64,000 nucleotides of DNA from Lysinibacillus contaminans (lineage in GTDB: Bacteria > Bacillota > Bacilli > Bacillales_A > Planococcaceae). Each line of letters begins with the position of its first letter. Positions within the stretch are counted from its first letter, which is position 1. The translations under genes were made by a program, and so were the position numbers. A model generated the notes under the pieces. That model was not told the DNA's origin, ran no database searches, and worked only from the letters and a program-made list of their open reading frames with translations. Where the stretch lies: positions 2,294,001-2,358,000 of the forward strand of contig NZ_LGRV01000003.1 of assembly GCF_001278945.1 (NCBI RefSeq). Direction: 5' to 3'. Positions 17,332-25,808 of the stretch are shown piece by piece.

Positions 17332-18319
17332 CTTCGTCTCCTCCTTTCAAAGGGTCGATAATCTGGATTGCTAATTTTTTACCTTTTTTTCCGGGTTGTA
17401 CTGTAAATTTCGGTAAAGTTCCTACTCTTAACAGTAGTGGGTCTTCGATTTTTTGATCTAATTGAATGACATCCCCAATTTGCATTAGAAGGAAATCTTC
17501 AATTGTAATGTCTGTAATTCCAAGTTCCACGGAAAGAGGTAATTGTGCTTGTTTTACGCGTGTTTCCAGCATTTTCGTTTGTTCTGGTGACATTTCTTTA
17601 GTATTCGTTTGCATCCAGTAACGCACTGAAAGGTTTGGTACAATTGGCTCCAATACAACATGTGGTATACAAATATTAATCATACCGCTTGTCTCTCCAA
17701 TAATCGTATTTAGTGAAATAACGACAACCGTTTCATTTGGAGAAATCATTTGTAAGAACTGAGGATTCACCTCAAGCTCAACTAAAATCGGATCGATTTC
17801 AGCAATATTTTCCCAGGCCTCACGTAAGTTGTCGAATGAACGTTCAAAAAGGTTTGTCATAATTTTCGTTTCGATTTCCGTTAAGTTATCGACATTACTA
17901 TGACTCGCCCCACTACCGCCCATTAAACGGTCTAACATAGAGTACGCAATGTTTGGGTTAATTTCCATTAATATATTACCATCAAGTGGCGGCACTTCAA
18001 ATACATTAATGAGTGTCATATTCGGAATCGAACGTACAAACTCTTCAAATGGTATTTGATCTACTGATGCTACTGTAATTTGCACATAACTTCTAAGTTG
18101 TGCTGAGAAAAAGGTAGTCAGTAATCGTGCAAAGTTTTCATGTATTCGGGTCAAACTTCGGATTTGATCTTTTGAGAAGCGAAGCGCTCGTTTAAAGTCA
18201 TACACTTTTACCTTACGTACTTCATCTTCTTTTTTAATGTCATCCGCTGACATTTCTCCGGTTGATATTGCGGAAAGAAGCGCATCTATCTCGGATTGGG
18301 ATAACACATCTCCTGCCAT
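17324..18319 (-). CDS. fliM: Flagellar motor switch protein FliM
   Basis: The 331-residue protein has the N-terminal CheY-P binding motif LSQSEIDALLSAIS, the CheC-like middle domain (FEVPPLDGNILMEINPNIAYSMLDRLMGG) and the C-terminal SpoA domain (LSVELGITDITIEDFLLMQIGDVIQLD). It forms the C-ring with FliG and FliY. Typical length, intact. Confidence 0.97.
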   Translation of the reverse strand: MAGDVLSQSEIDALLSAISTGEMSADDIKKEDEVRKVKVYDFKRALRFSKDQIRSLTRIHENFARLLTTFFSAQLRSYVQITVASVDQIPFEEFVRSIPNMTLINVFEVPPLDGNILMEINPNIAYSMLDRLMGGSGASHSNVDNLTEIETKIMTNLFERSFDNLREAWENIAEIDPILVELEVNPQFLQMISPNETVVVISLNTIIGETSGMINICIPHVVLEPIVPNLSVRYWMQTNTKEMSPEQTKMLETRVKQAQLPLSVELGITDITIEDFLLMQIGDVIQLDQKIEDPLLLRVGTLPKFTVQPGKKGKKLAIQIIDPLKGGDEDE

Positions 18320-18351
18320 TTGCCCACCTCCATTTCAAGCTGTTTCTGTTT

Positions 18352-18780
18352 CTAATTAGTAATGTAGGAGGTTATATACAATTCCTGTATTTCTCCCTCT
18401 TGCATCAATTCATTTAATTTTGTTTTTACCGCCTTTTTGAACATTTGCTTCCCTTGCTTGCCCTCTAAATTCTCTTGCGTCATTTCAGAAAGCTCTTCAA
18501 TAACAATGTTATTTATTTGAAAATTACGCTTTCCTAACTCTTCAGCTGCATCCTTACTTGATGTTTGGATCTTTAGTGCCACTTTCACAACTCGTTTATC
18601 AGCAAGGTTTGTCATAATTTCGGGAACATCAATAGAAGCTTCTACAATCTCATCGATAGGCGGCTCAAGTGTTGCTGTCGGCTTGTTAAATTGCGTGACC
18701 AACACAAAAGCTACTATCCCAACTAAAAGTACTAATACTAATACAATGAGTAAAATGGTTAATAGTTTATTATTCTTCAT
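18352..18780 (-). CDS. fliL: Flagellar basal-body protein FliL
   Basis: A single-pass membrane protein with an N-terminal helix (about residues 5-28) and a periplasm-side domain (VPEIMTNLADKRVVKVALKIQ). FliL associates with the stator-rotor interface and supports torque. The longest frame adds 28 residues inside swrD. I chose the ATG at 18780, because GAGGTG lies six bases upstream and the protein then starts MKNNKLLTILL as in relatives. It overlaps the end of swrD by 11 bp. Confidence 0.93.
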   Translation of the reverse strand: MKNNKLLTILLIVLVLVLLVGIVAFVLVTQFNKPTATLEPPIDEIVEASIDVPEIMTNLADKRVVKVALKIQTSSKDAAEELGKRNFQINNIVIEELSEMTQENLEGKQGKQMFKKAVKTKLNELMQEGEIQELYITSYITN

Positions 18781-18991
18781 CTTCATCACCTCGTAGATGC
18801 GGGTTTGATAATACTTGTATATTTTTATAAAAGGCTGATACCTTTTGTCGCACCTCATCTTCACTCTGTAATACTATGATTTTCGTTCCTGTCGTTAACG
18901 TGATAGTTGTATCCGGAAACGACTCTACGGTTTCTATGTATAAAGCATTCAAAGTGAAAGCTTTGCCATTTAGACGTGTTAGTTCAATCAT
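18770..18991 (-). CDS. swrD: Swarming motility protein SwrD (FlbD family)
   Basis: A 73-residue FlbD-family protein starting MIELTRLNGKAF, the family signature. In B. subtilis SwrD raises motor torque and is needed for swarming. The C-terminus ends in an acidic DEDEE. The start codon has no Shine-Dalgarno sequence in the adjacent 15 bases. The only purine-rich match (GAGGGAGGG) lies about 40 nt upstream on the other side of a GC-rich hairpin. Confidence 0.92.
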   Translation of the reverse strand: MIELTRLNGKAFTLNALYIETVESFPDTTITLTTGTKIIVLQSEDEVRQKVSAFYKNIQVLSNPHLRGDEDEE

Positions 18992-19038
18992 TGAAATAGG
19001 GCCGGGTCTATACTTGAGAGCCGGCCCGACCCTCCCTC
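18992..19038 (-). promoter_or_regulatory. Shine-Dalgarno separated from the swrD start by a GC hairpin
   Basis: Reading the minus strand: GAGGGAGGG (19038-19030), TC, GGGCCGG (19027-19021), a 15-nt loop, CCGGCCC (19005-18999), TATTTCA, then ATG of swrD. The 7-bp all-GC stem has no U-run after it, so it is a poor terminator. Folding would bring the Shine-Dalgarno sequence to about nine bases from the ATG. Confidence 0.65.
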
Positions 19039-19076
19039 ATATATTGAATTTAATGTACTATGTTACAATAAAAAAA

Positions 19077-20018
19077 TTATCGTTTTAAGTTTACTAATTC
19101 TTGTAGAATTTCATCTGACGTTGTAATAATACGTGTGTTCGCTTGGAAACCACGTTGTGCAACAATCATTTCTGTGAATTCTTCAGATAAGTCAACGTTG
19201 GACATTTCAAGAGAACCAGAAACAGTTTTACCGATACCATACGTATTACCTACGCCGATTTGAACAGCTCCAGAGTTAGCACTTTCTTCATAATAGTTAT
19301 TCCCTATTTTCGTTAACCCTTCCGCGTTAGGAAATTTAGCCATAACAATTTGACCAGCAAATTTAAGACCCTCACTATCAGTAAATGTAACTTTACCATC
19401 TGCACCAATAGACATTGATTTAGCATCAGTTGGGATTCTTATGCGTGTACCCACTACTTCAGTTTGAAGTTCTTCCCACTCTTCAGATTCATACTCTAAT
19501 GCGGTACCATCCTCCTCTACTAATGGTAAATCTTGATCATCTTCAGCAAGTCCTTCCCAACCTTGCATACCAACCACATAATTACCTGATGCATCTACTA
19601 AAAATCCTTCTTGGTCCATATAGAAATTCCCAGCACGTGTATAAGCTACATTATCAAAGCTTTCACCAGCGATTGTTTCACTGTCTCCATTAGGATTGTA
19701 TTTGGCAACCATAAAGAAGCCTTCACCCTCAACAGCGATATCTAAAACTCGTCCAGTATTTTGGCGAGATCCAGAACCATGAATAGTATCAATAGTTGCT
19801 AAACTTGAACCTAAACCTACTTGTTGAGCATTCGTCCCCCCCGCTGTCAAACTCGGACCTGAAGCACCTGCTTGAGTTTGAGACATTAAGTCTTTGAAAA
19901 TTACTCGACCTTTTTTGAAACCATGTGTATTAACATTAGCAATATTATTACCGATAACATCTAGCTTCGTTTGGAAGTTTTTTAGACCTGAAATACCTGA
20001 ATACATAGAACGTAACAT
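19077..20018 (-). CDS. flgE: Flagellar hook protein FlgE
   Basis: A rod/hook family protein: the N-terminal signature (MLRSMYSGISGLKNFQTKLDVIGNNIANVNTHGFKK) and the C-terminal coiled coil (LEMSNVDLSEEFTEMIVAQRGFQANTRIITTSDEILQELVNLKR) match B. subtilis FlgE, which older annotations call FlgG. At 313 residues it is longer than the B. subtilis protein (264). The extra length lies in the exposed middle, including an acidic stretch around residues 155-180. FlgE polymerises into the hook after export. A 206-nt structured spacer precedes it. Confidence 0.93.
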   Translation of the reverse strand: MLRSMYSGISGLKNFQTKLDVIGNNIANVNTHGFKKGRVIFKDLMSQTQAGASGPSLTAGGTNAQQVGLGSSLATIDTIHGSGSRQNTGRVLDIAVEGEGFFMVAKYNPNGDSETIAGESFDNVAYTRAGNFYMDQEGFLVDASGNYVVGMQGWEGLAEDDQDLPLVEEDGTALEYESEEWEELQTEVVGTRIRIPTDAKSMSIGADGKVTFTDSEGLKFAGQIVMAKFPNAEGLTKIGNNYYEESANSGAVQIGVGNTYGIGKTVSGSLEMSNVDLSEEFTEMIVAQRGFQANTRIITTSDEILQELVNLKR

Positions 20019-20224
20019 AAGTTGTCGTTCTCCCTTCTCTTTTTCAAATTTGCCTTGGCATATTTGAGTCCAGATTTTAATCGTGCATACACGATTAACA
20101 CCTTTACAAAATCTGTGACATCTGCCGGAGGCATGTTGTTAAATTCAGCTGTGCTGAATTTAACAATGTGTGTGCTTCAATCAGTCAGCAACACGTAGGC
20201 TTCCTTACATCAGAAGGTCCAGCC
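20019..20224 (-). promoter_or_regulatory. Structured 206-nt spacer upstream of flgE
   Basis: No reading frame is visible. It holds a perfect 14-bp inverted repeat with a 3-nt loop (arms 20136-20149 and 20153-20166) and a 9-bp inverted repeat with a 4-nt loop (arms 20077-20085 and 20090-20098). Neither is followed by a U-run on the minus strand. It interrupts an operon whose other gaps are mostly under 80 bp. A role in mRNA processing, stability or regulation of hook-protein synthesis is inferred. Confidence 0.6.
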
Positions 20225-20596
20225 TTATAGCACGATTGTGCCATCAATATTTGTAAATATTTGTTGTTTTGCTTCCGTGCGATCCATTGCTGTAATGACA
20301 GTCGCATTTTTAGCGCTGACTATTAAAGCCGCTTGATCCATCAAGACTAATGGTTGGTTAACACCCTTTGAACGAGCTTCAAACACTTTGTCTGATACTA
20401 CTTGCCATTCTTGATCTGAGATAGCAATATTACGCTCAACTAATCGTTCATTCGCATGCTTACTCACTTTAAGCTCTTGCTGCTTCGTCGCTTCTTGTAA
20501 ATGCGTTAAAAACGATTGTTGTGACTTAATAGGTGTCGATTGAGTTTGACGGATAAGTGGCTGCAGTGGTACACGATGAATCGCAAATTTGTCCAT
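20225..20596 (-). CDS. Flagellar operon protein, TIGR02530-like
   Basis: A 123-residue soluble protein with the core KVSKHANERLVERNIAISDQEW, typical of the small flagellar-operon family TIGR02530 found between flgD and flgE in many Firmicutes, and a C-terminal VITAMDR motif. No signal peptide or membrane segment. Function unknown in the family; the fixed position beside the hook cap gene flgD suggests a hook-assembly role. It ends 206 bp before flgE and starts 15 bp after flgD. Confidence 0.85.
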   Translation of the reverse strand: MDKFAIHRVPLQPLIRQTQSTPIKSQQSFLTHLQEATKQQELKVSKHANERLVERNIAISDQEWQVVSDKVFEARSKGVNQPLVLMDQAALIVSAKNATVITAMDRTEAKQQIFTNIDGTIVL

Positions 20597-20611
20597 CTTT
20601 ATCCTCCGCCT

Positions 20612-21295
20612 TTATTCGCTAACTACAGTAAAGTCCTTACCCGTTAACTTATTACCGTTTTCTAGTACATAATGGATAATACCATCTTTATTTGAAACAG
20701 AAACGATCCGACCTTGTACTTCCTGTTCACCATCTTTATAAGTTACATTTTTTCCAATCAGCATGCTAGCTTGAACTAATGGTGGTTCTTTATCAATAGT
20801 GGAACCATTGCCTGTATTACTTTCTGCCCCACCTAAAATAGCTGAAATATTACCAGGGGATATCTCCTTACCGTCAGCTAATACGAATACCACATCACCT
20901 TCTACAAATTTCAGTGATTCGATTTTGCCTGTTCCTTCATTTATAATTGGCTTACCCGCTTCATCCAGTTTTTCTGTCACCTCATGCCATTTAACTTCCT
21001 TACCAACAAATGACGTGTAGCTCATGAGCTGAGTTTGCTGTTGAGAGGCTAATAAAGACTCCATCGCTTTTGTCATATTTTGCATTTGCTCTAAAGAAGA
21101 GAATTGCGCCATTTGTGCAATAAATTCACGGTCATCCATTGGGTTTGTTGGATCTTGATTTGCCAATTGTGTAATTAACAATTGTAAGAATGCATCTTTA
21201 CCAAGTTCACTATTACCAGTTTGTTTTGTTGGCTTTTGATAGTTTGAATAGTAAAGATCATCCGTTACTTTTGTACTTGTTGTAGCATCTGCCAT
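20612..21295 (-). CDS. flgD: Flagellar hook cap protein FlgD
   Basis: The N-terminal FlgD signature (GKDAFLQLLITQLANQDPTNPMDDREFIAQMAQFSSLEQM, about residues 28-68) is followed by a Gly/Ser-rich region and a C-terminal domain (LIGKNVTYKDGEQEVQGRIVSV). FlgD caps the growing hook and promotes FlgE polymerisation. It directly follows fliK in the operon. Confidence 0.95.
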   Translation of the reverse strand: MADATTSTKVTDDLYYSNYQKPTKQTGNSELGKDAFLQLLITQLANQDPTNPMDDREFIAQMAQFSSLEQMQNMTKAMESLLASQQQTQLMSYTSFVGKEVKWHEVTEKLDEAGKPIINEGTGKIESLKFVEGDVVFVLADGKEISPGNISAILGGAESNTGNGSTIDKEPPLVQASMLIGKNVTYKDGEQEVQGRIVSVSNKDGIIHYVLENGNKLTGKDFTVVSE

Positions 21296-21298
21296 TAC

Positions 21299-22600
21299 TT
21301 ACACCTCCTCATTTATTAAATAGTCACTAAATGACATGGTTTCTTCTTCTTCGTCATGGTTATTTCCTTGTTCTTCTTGCTCTTGTTGTTGCTTAAAGAA
21401 GTTATTAAAGAAGCTTTGATCACGTTGCTGACGATCTGCATCTTGTAATGATTGAGCAATATCAAGACGATCTACCTGAATATTTTGTTGAACAAAAGCT
21501 TGTTTTAACTGATGTGCTTGACTATCAAGTAACTCTCGGCCATGTGCTGTTGAAGCAAGTAAGCGCGCTGTTAATACGCCATCATTTTGCACAAGCTCGA
21601 TACGAATTGTTCCAAGATTTTCAGGATATAACTTCAATGTTAAACGTGTGATACCTTGTGCATTTGAGAGTTGTACCCTATTAATGATTGCTTGCATTTC
21701 TTTTAGTAAGGCTTCAGATTGTGCTGGCTTAGCCGCTGGTAATGTTACTTGGAACGTATCTGCTTTTGTTTGTACAGTATTAGCTGTTACCATTTCGTTC
21801 GCATTTGTATCTGTCTGCTGCGAAGTTTGCGTCACTTGTGCTGTTACTTGTTGAAAGCCATGTAACGGTAATGTCATAGTTGTTTTTGTTGTTACTTGTT
21901 GCGCAGTTAAAATTGTTTCTACTTGAGTTTGCATTGTCGCAAGGAAGTTTTTAGCAGTCGTAAGTAAATTTTCTTGTGGTGCTGTTAAATCCGTTTTTTG
22001 ACTAACTAACTCTGCTAACTTCAGCAACTGTAGTAATTGATTCGCTTCTTTTGGCGTTACTTGTTCTTCCCCTTGTAATGCCGAAATAATTTGTGATTGC
22101 AATAATGGTGCTTGTTCGCCTACTAACGTTAATAATTCCCAAACATCGCTTGCTTGTTGATCCTCACCTAATAATTGTTGGACAACTTGCAATAATTGCT
22201 CCGCGTCGATATTAAGTGCAGCCATTAAATCCTCAAGATTTAACATTTCATCCAAAGCAACAGCCTTACCGTCTTCTCCAACTTGAAGCATTAATAGCCC
22301 ATCATCATGTGGAATATCAAGTAAATTTAATAACTCTTCAATTGATTCTACGTTTAATATAGCAGCTAATTCAGCTAAACCTGCTTCATCATCTGTACTT
22401 GTTTGCTGTGTTGTCTGATTTGCTTGGTTTGTTGATGAAATCACTTGTCCAAATACAGAGCCAAATTTAGATAATCCATCTTTAGAAGTTACGGTATCTA
22501 TTTGAGCATTTGTATTTTTATTAGTGTTTGAAGTTGCCACAGAAGATTGCTTAGGTGTCACACTTTTAGTAGCCATCATTTGCATCATTGCGATATTCAT
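21299..22600 (-). CDS. fliK: Flagellar hook-length control protein FliK
   Basis: The 433-residue protein has a long low-complexity Gln/Thr/Leu-rich N-terminal ruler region and a C-terminal Flg_hook domain (about 310-390: GITRLTLKLYPENLGTIRIEL, LLASTAHGRELLDSQAHQLKQAF). It ends in a Gln/Glu-rich tail. FliK measures hook length and triggers the FlhB specificity switch. The position between the MotE-like gene and flgD is canonical. Confidence 0.93.
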   Translation of the reverse strand: MNIAMMQMMATKSVTPKQSSVATSNTNKNTNAQIDTVTSKDGLSKFGSVFGQVISSTNQANQTTQQTSTDDEAGLAELAAILNVESIEELLNLLDIPHDDGLLMLQVGEDGKAVALDEMLNLEDLMAALNIDAEQLLQVVQQLLGEDQQASDVWELLTLVGEQAPLLQSQIISALQGEEQVTPKEANQLLQLLKLAELVSQKTDLTAPQENLLTTAKNFLATMQTQVETILTAQQVTTKTTMTLPLHGFQQVTAQVTQTSQQTDTNANEMVTANTVQTKADTFQVTLPAAKPAQSEALLKEMQAIINRVQLSNAQGITRLTLKLYPENLGTIRIELVQNDGVLTARLLASTAHGRELLDSQAHQLKQAFVQQNIQVDRLDIAQSLQDADRQQRDQSFFNNFFKQQQEQEEQGNNHDEEEETMSFSDYLINEEV

Positions 22601-22628
22601 ATACTCACCTCCTTTCCCTTACTAAACT

Positions 22629-23237
22629 TTACTGTTTAGACATCATTTCCGTATATTTCGCCGCATCTTGCGGGTCCATTTTCTCTAAAATTGCCGCTAA
22701 CTTATCTGGTTTTAAATTCGTCAAAATACGAAGAGCTTCTGCATCACTCATTTTAATGAGAATAGGTGCAGCTGCTTTAGCAGACATTTTGTCGAACGTC
22801 GATAAAATATCACCGAAATCTCGTTTCACATCATCTTGCTCTCTTTTTAATTTTTCAATTTCAAAGAGTAATTTTTCTTGCTCGATTACTAGCGTTTCTT
22901 TTTCAGTAGTTGAGGAATCCAATTTTTTTTGTAGTTGCGAAATTTCTGCTTCTTTTTCTTGAATTTCAGCTCGCAAGCTCACAACCTTGGAATCATTGCT
23001 AGCTACTGCTTCTATTGCCTTATCTTTTTCAGATTCTACGAACGGCAAGCTTTCCATAGCCTTCTGTCCTAAATCGAAGACATTCGTATTTAATAGCGTT
23101 GAAACAACAAGTAAAATTGCTACGACAAACATCAGCGGTATTAATATCCATATAAATAACTTTTGAAAAATACCCGATTTACGCTTTGGTTGTTGTTCCA
23201 CTAATTCAGTTGCAATTCGATTTTCTTTTTTCGCCAT
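22629..23237 (-). CDS. ylxF: MotE-like flagellar protein (YlxF)
   Basis: A 202-residue protein with an N-terminal basic stretch, one membrane helix (about 26-48), a long coiled coil (about 75-145) and a C-terminal MgtE-N/MotE-like domain (APILIKMSDAEALRILTNLKPDKLAAILEKMDPQDAAKYTEMM). It corresponds to B. subtilis YlxF, at the same place between fliJ and fliK. The family includes MotE, which chaperones MotC in alphaproteobacteria. The Gram-positive role is not settled. Confidence 0.88.
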   Translation of the reverse strand: MAKKENRIATELVEQQPKRKSGIFQKLFIWILIPLMFVVAILLVVSTLLNTNVFDLGQKAMESLPFVESEKDKAIEAVASNDSKVVSLRAEIQEKEAEISQLQKKLDSSTTEKETLVIEQEKLLFEIEKLKREQDDVKRDFGDILSTFDKMSAKAAAPILIKMSDAEALRILTNLKPDKLAAILEKMDPQDAAKYTEMMSKQ

Positions 23238-23241
23238 GAAA

Positions 23242-23691
23242 TCACCTGATTTCTTTCTTGTAATACGTAAGTGATGAAATTTCGTCTAAAAAAATGCTCT
23301 CAACACGGTCTTCCTCTTGTTGATATGCTTTAAAATCTTTTTCACGCATTTTTTCAAATTTACGTACTTCCAAGTTTTTTTCTAATAATTTTTCTTCATG
23401 CCAGTTCATTTTTGCACGAGCTTGAACAACTTTTTGTTGTACATCAGCAATCGTTTTTTCCAAGCTATCCATGAAGCGTGCATAATGATGAATTTCTTCA
23501 ATGGAAGAACCTATAGCTAATCGCTCTTGTCGAAATTCTACTAGCTTTTCTTTTTTCTTTAGCAATTCATAAAGTTTATTTGCCACTTCTTCAAACGAAC
23601 GGACAGATTCTTTATATGCAATTTCTGTTTCAGTCTTTTCTTGCTCCCGAATGATTAGTACTTTTTCAAAACGATATTGGTATTTAACCAT
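23242..23691 (-). CDS. fliJ: Flagellar export chaperone FliJ
   Basis: A 149-residue, almost wholly coiled-coil protein (heptad-like, Glu/Lys/Gln-rich) that starts at the base after the fliI stop. In known systems FliJ inserts into the FliI hexamer like a rotary stalk and binds FlhA. Sequence conservation is weak, so the call rests on coiled-coil architecture (KYQYRFEKVLIIREQEKTETE start) and position. Confidence 0.9.
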   Translation of the reverse strand: MVKYQYRFEKVLIIREQEKTETEIAYKESVRSFEEVANKLYELLKKKEKLVEFRQERLAIGSSIEEIHHYARFMDSLEKTIADVQQKVVQARAKMNWHEEKLLEKNLEVRKFEKMREKDFKAYQQEEDRVESIFLDEISSLTYYKKEIR

Positions 23692-25017
23692 CTATTTGCC
23701 ACCGCCGTTCGATAATGTAATCAACTCGTTCATACTTTCCTCAAGTGTCACTTTATCTAAATACCCTTGCTTCAAATAAGCGGTAATAAGTGGCTCATAA
23801 TATATGGCTTCATCAATTTCTTTCGATGTACCACGTTTATATGCACCAATATTAATTAAATCTTCGGACTTGTCATACGTATAATACAGCTCACGTAAGC
23901 GCTCAGCAGCTTGTTTATGTGCTGGCTCTGCTACATGATTCATTAAACGACTGACACTTTTTAGTACATTAATAGCTGGATACTGCCCTTTATTTGCAAG
24001 ATTTCGGTCGAGCACAATATGGCCATCTAAAATTCCTCGTACAGTATCCGCAATTGGCTCATTCATATCGTCTCCATCTACTAAGACCGTATAAAACGCG
24101 GTAATTGAACCTTTTTCATTCGTACCAGTACGTTCTAAAAGCTTCGGTAAAATGGCAAACACAGATGGTGTATACCCCTTTTGTGCAGGTGGTTCCCCTG
24201 TAGCAAGTCCAATTTCTCGTTGGGCCATTGCAACACGCGTAACCGAGTCCATCATAAGCATGACATTTAGTCCGCGATTTCTAAAATATTCTGCAATAGC
24301 TGTAGCTGTAAATGCACCTTTGATTCGCATCAAAGCTGGCTGATCAGAAGTAGCTGCTACAACAATGGAACGACTCAAGCCCTCTGCCCCTAAGTCTCGC
24401 TCAATGAATTCTCGCACCTCACGACCACGCTCTCCAACAAGAGCAATGACGTTTAAATCAGCCTGTGTATTGCGTGCAATCATGCCAAGTAACGTACTTT
24501 TTCCGACCCCTGAACCGGCGAAAATACCGACGCGTTGACCATTGCCTACCGTTAACATCCCGTCAATAGCTTTTACGCCCACTTCTAGCCTTTCATTAAT
24601 GGGTGGTCGTGTTAACGGATTTGGTGGATCTTGCTCAGTCGGTACCGTCATTAACCCCTTTGGTAAAAGTGTTCCGTCAATTGGGTTGCCCATTGAATCG
24701 AGCACTTTTCCGATTAACTCAGGCCCTACCTTTACTTCCAATGGCATACCCGTACCTTCTACTAAACAGCCAATTGAGATTTCGCGCAAAGATGTAAATG
24801 GCATTAATACCACTATTTCATCCTTGAAACCGACTACCTCCGCCAAAATAATTTGACGACCGCTTTTCACTGTATCCACATGAATCTTACAAACATCACC
24901 AATGGAACTATCTGGACCTTGCGACTCAATCATCAGGCCGACAACTCTCGTTACTCTACCAAACTTTTTAAAAGTTGGTATATTAGGAATTTGTTCGATT
25001 AATTGAGCCGTTTTCAT
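23692..25017 (-). CDS. fliI: Flagellar export ATPase FliI
   Basis: An F1-beta-like ATPase of 441 residues with Walker A GIFAGSGVGKSTLLGMIAR (about 164-182), the ALVGERGREVREFIE motif and Walker B VMLMMDSVTRVAMAQREIG. It energises the export apparatus with FliH and FliJ. Immediate neighbours fliH and fliJ complete the complex. Confidence 0.97.
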   Translation of the reverse strand: MKTAQLIEQIPNIPTFKKFGRVTRVVGLMIESQGPDSSIGDVCKIHVDTVKSGRQIILAEVVGFKDEIVVLMPFTSLREISIGCLVEGTGMPLEVKVGPELIGKVLDSMGNPIDGTLLPKGLMTVPTEQDPPNPLTRPPINERLEVGVKAIDGMLTVGNGQRVGIFAGSGVGKSTLLGMIARNTQADLNVIALVGERGREVREFIERDLGAEGLSRSIVVAATSDQPALMRIKGAFTATAIAEYFRNRGLNVMLMMDSVTRVAMAQREIGLATGEPPAQKGYTPSVFAILPKLLERTGTNEKGSITAFYTVLVDGDDMNEPIADTVRGILDGHIVLDRNLANKGQYPAINVLKSVSRLMNHVAEPAHKQAAERLRELYYTYDKSEDLINIGAYKRGTSKEIDEAIYYEPLITAYLKQGYLDKVTLEESMNELITLSNGGGK

Positions 25018-25022
25018 CTAGA

Positions 25023-25808
25023 TCATTCCTTACTTTCTAATATTTCGTTTAGCTTTAACCGCAATTCGTTAAGTTGTTCGTCAATGCTTACAACAATGCG
25101 GCCATGATTTGTTTCGATAAAGCAATCTGTATCATTTTCCAAATCTTCATTTACAAAAACCATAAATGGAACATCTGTCGGGAACATCTCTGCTAGTTCA
25201 TCACGATTTGTTGTAATCAACCCATAATAAGTTGGTGATACATAGATTTTAATTTCTTTCATCTCTCGCGCTTCTTTTAAGCCTCTTCTTACGATTGAAA
25301 CGAATAATTGATCATTCCGCTCTAAAGAAGCGCCTAGGATACGTTCTGCAGCAGTTAATCCTAATTCTAAAACAACCGCTTCTTGATCTTCGATATATTT
25401 TCTTGCATTTTCTTGTGCATGAATAATCACTTCATTCGCCGTTTTCAGCGATTCTGCCATTGCCTCATTCACTTTGTTTGCCCCATCCTCATATCCTTGA
25501 CCGAAGCCTTCATCATAAGCTTCTTGTACTCGTGTAGGTCGCTCCTCTTCCCAAGAAATTTTCAATTGTTCAACCTCTTGAAAATGGACTTGTTTCTCGA
25601 GTTCAAATGCATCACGTTCAGCTTGTAATGTTGCTCTTGCCTCAGCAAGTAAACGATTACGCTCTATCATAATATCTTCCATCGTAACCTTGACTTCCGG
25701 TACTTCATCATTTTCTACTTCAAGTTTTTCAAACATATCACGAATCTGGATTTCTTTTATCTTTTCATTCCTGGACTGTGTATTAATTGAACGGATGATT
25801 CTAGACAA
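25023..25808 (-). CDS. fliH: Flagellar export ATPase regulator FliH
   Basis: A Glu-rich coiled-coil protein with a V-type ATPase E/FliH-like C-terminal domain (AAERILGASLERNDQLFVSIVRRGLKEA and FIETNHGRIVVSIDEQL). FliH anchors FliI to the C-ring. The longest frame starts 13 codons upstream within fliG. I prefer the TTG at 25808 (giving MSRIIRSINTQ) because GGAGGAG lies nine bases before it; the ATG at 25817 would have only a 0-2 base spacing. It overlaps fliG by 8 bp. Confidence 0.9.
   Translation of the reverse strand: MSRIIRSINTQSRNEKIKEIQIRDMFEKLEVENDEVPEVKVTMEDIMIERNRLLAEARATLQAERDAFELEKQVHFQEVEQLKISWEEERPTRVQEAYDEGFGQGYEDGANKVNEAMAESLKTANEVIIHAQENARKYIEDQEAVVLELGLTAAERILGASLERNDQLFVSIVRRGLKEAREMKEIKIYVSPTYYGLITTNRDELAEMFPTDVPFMVFVNEDLENDTDCFIETNHGRIVVSIDEQLNELRLKLNEILESKE

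Noticed and set aside
18999..19027. GC-rich hairpin before swrD as a terminator
   Set aside because: The stem is followed by UAUUUCAAUG rather than a U-run, and swrD/fliL have no promoter of their own after it.
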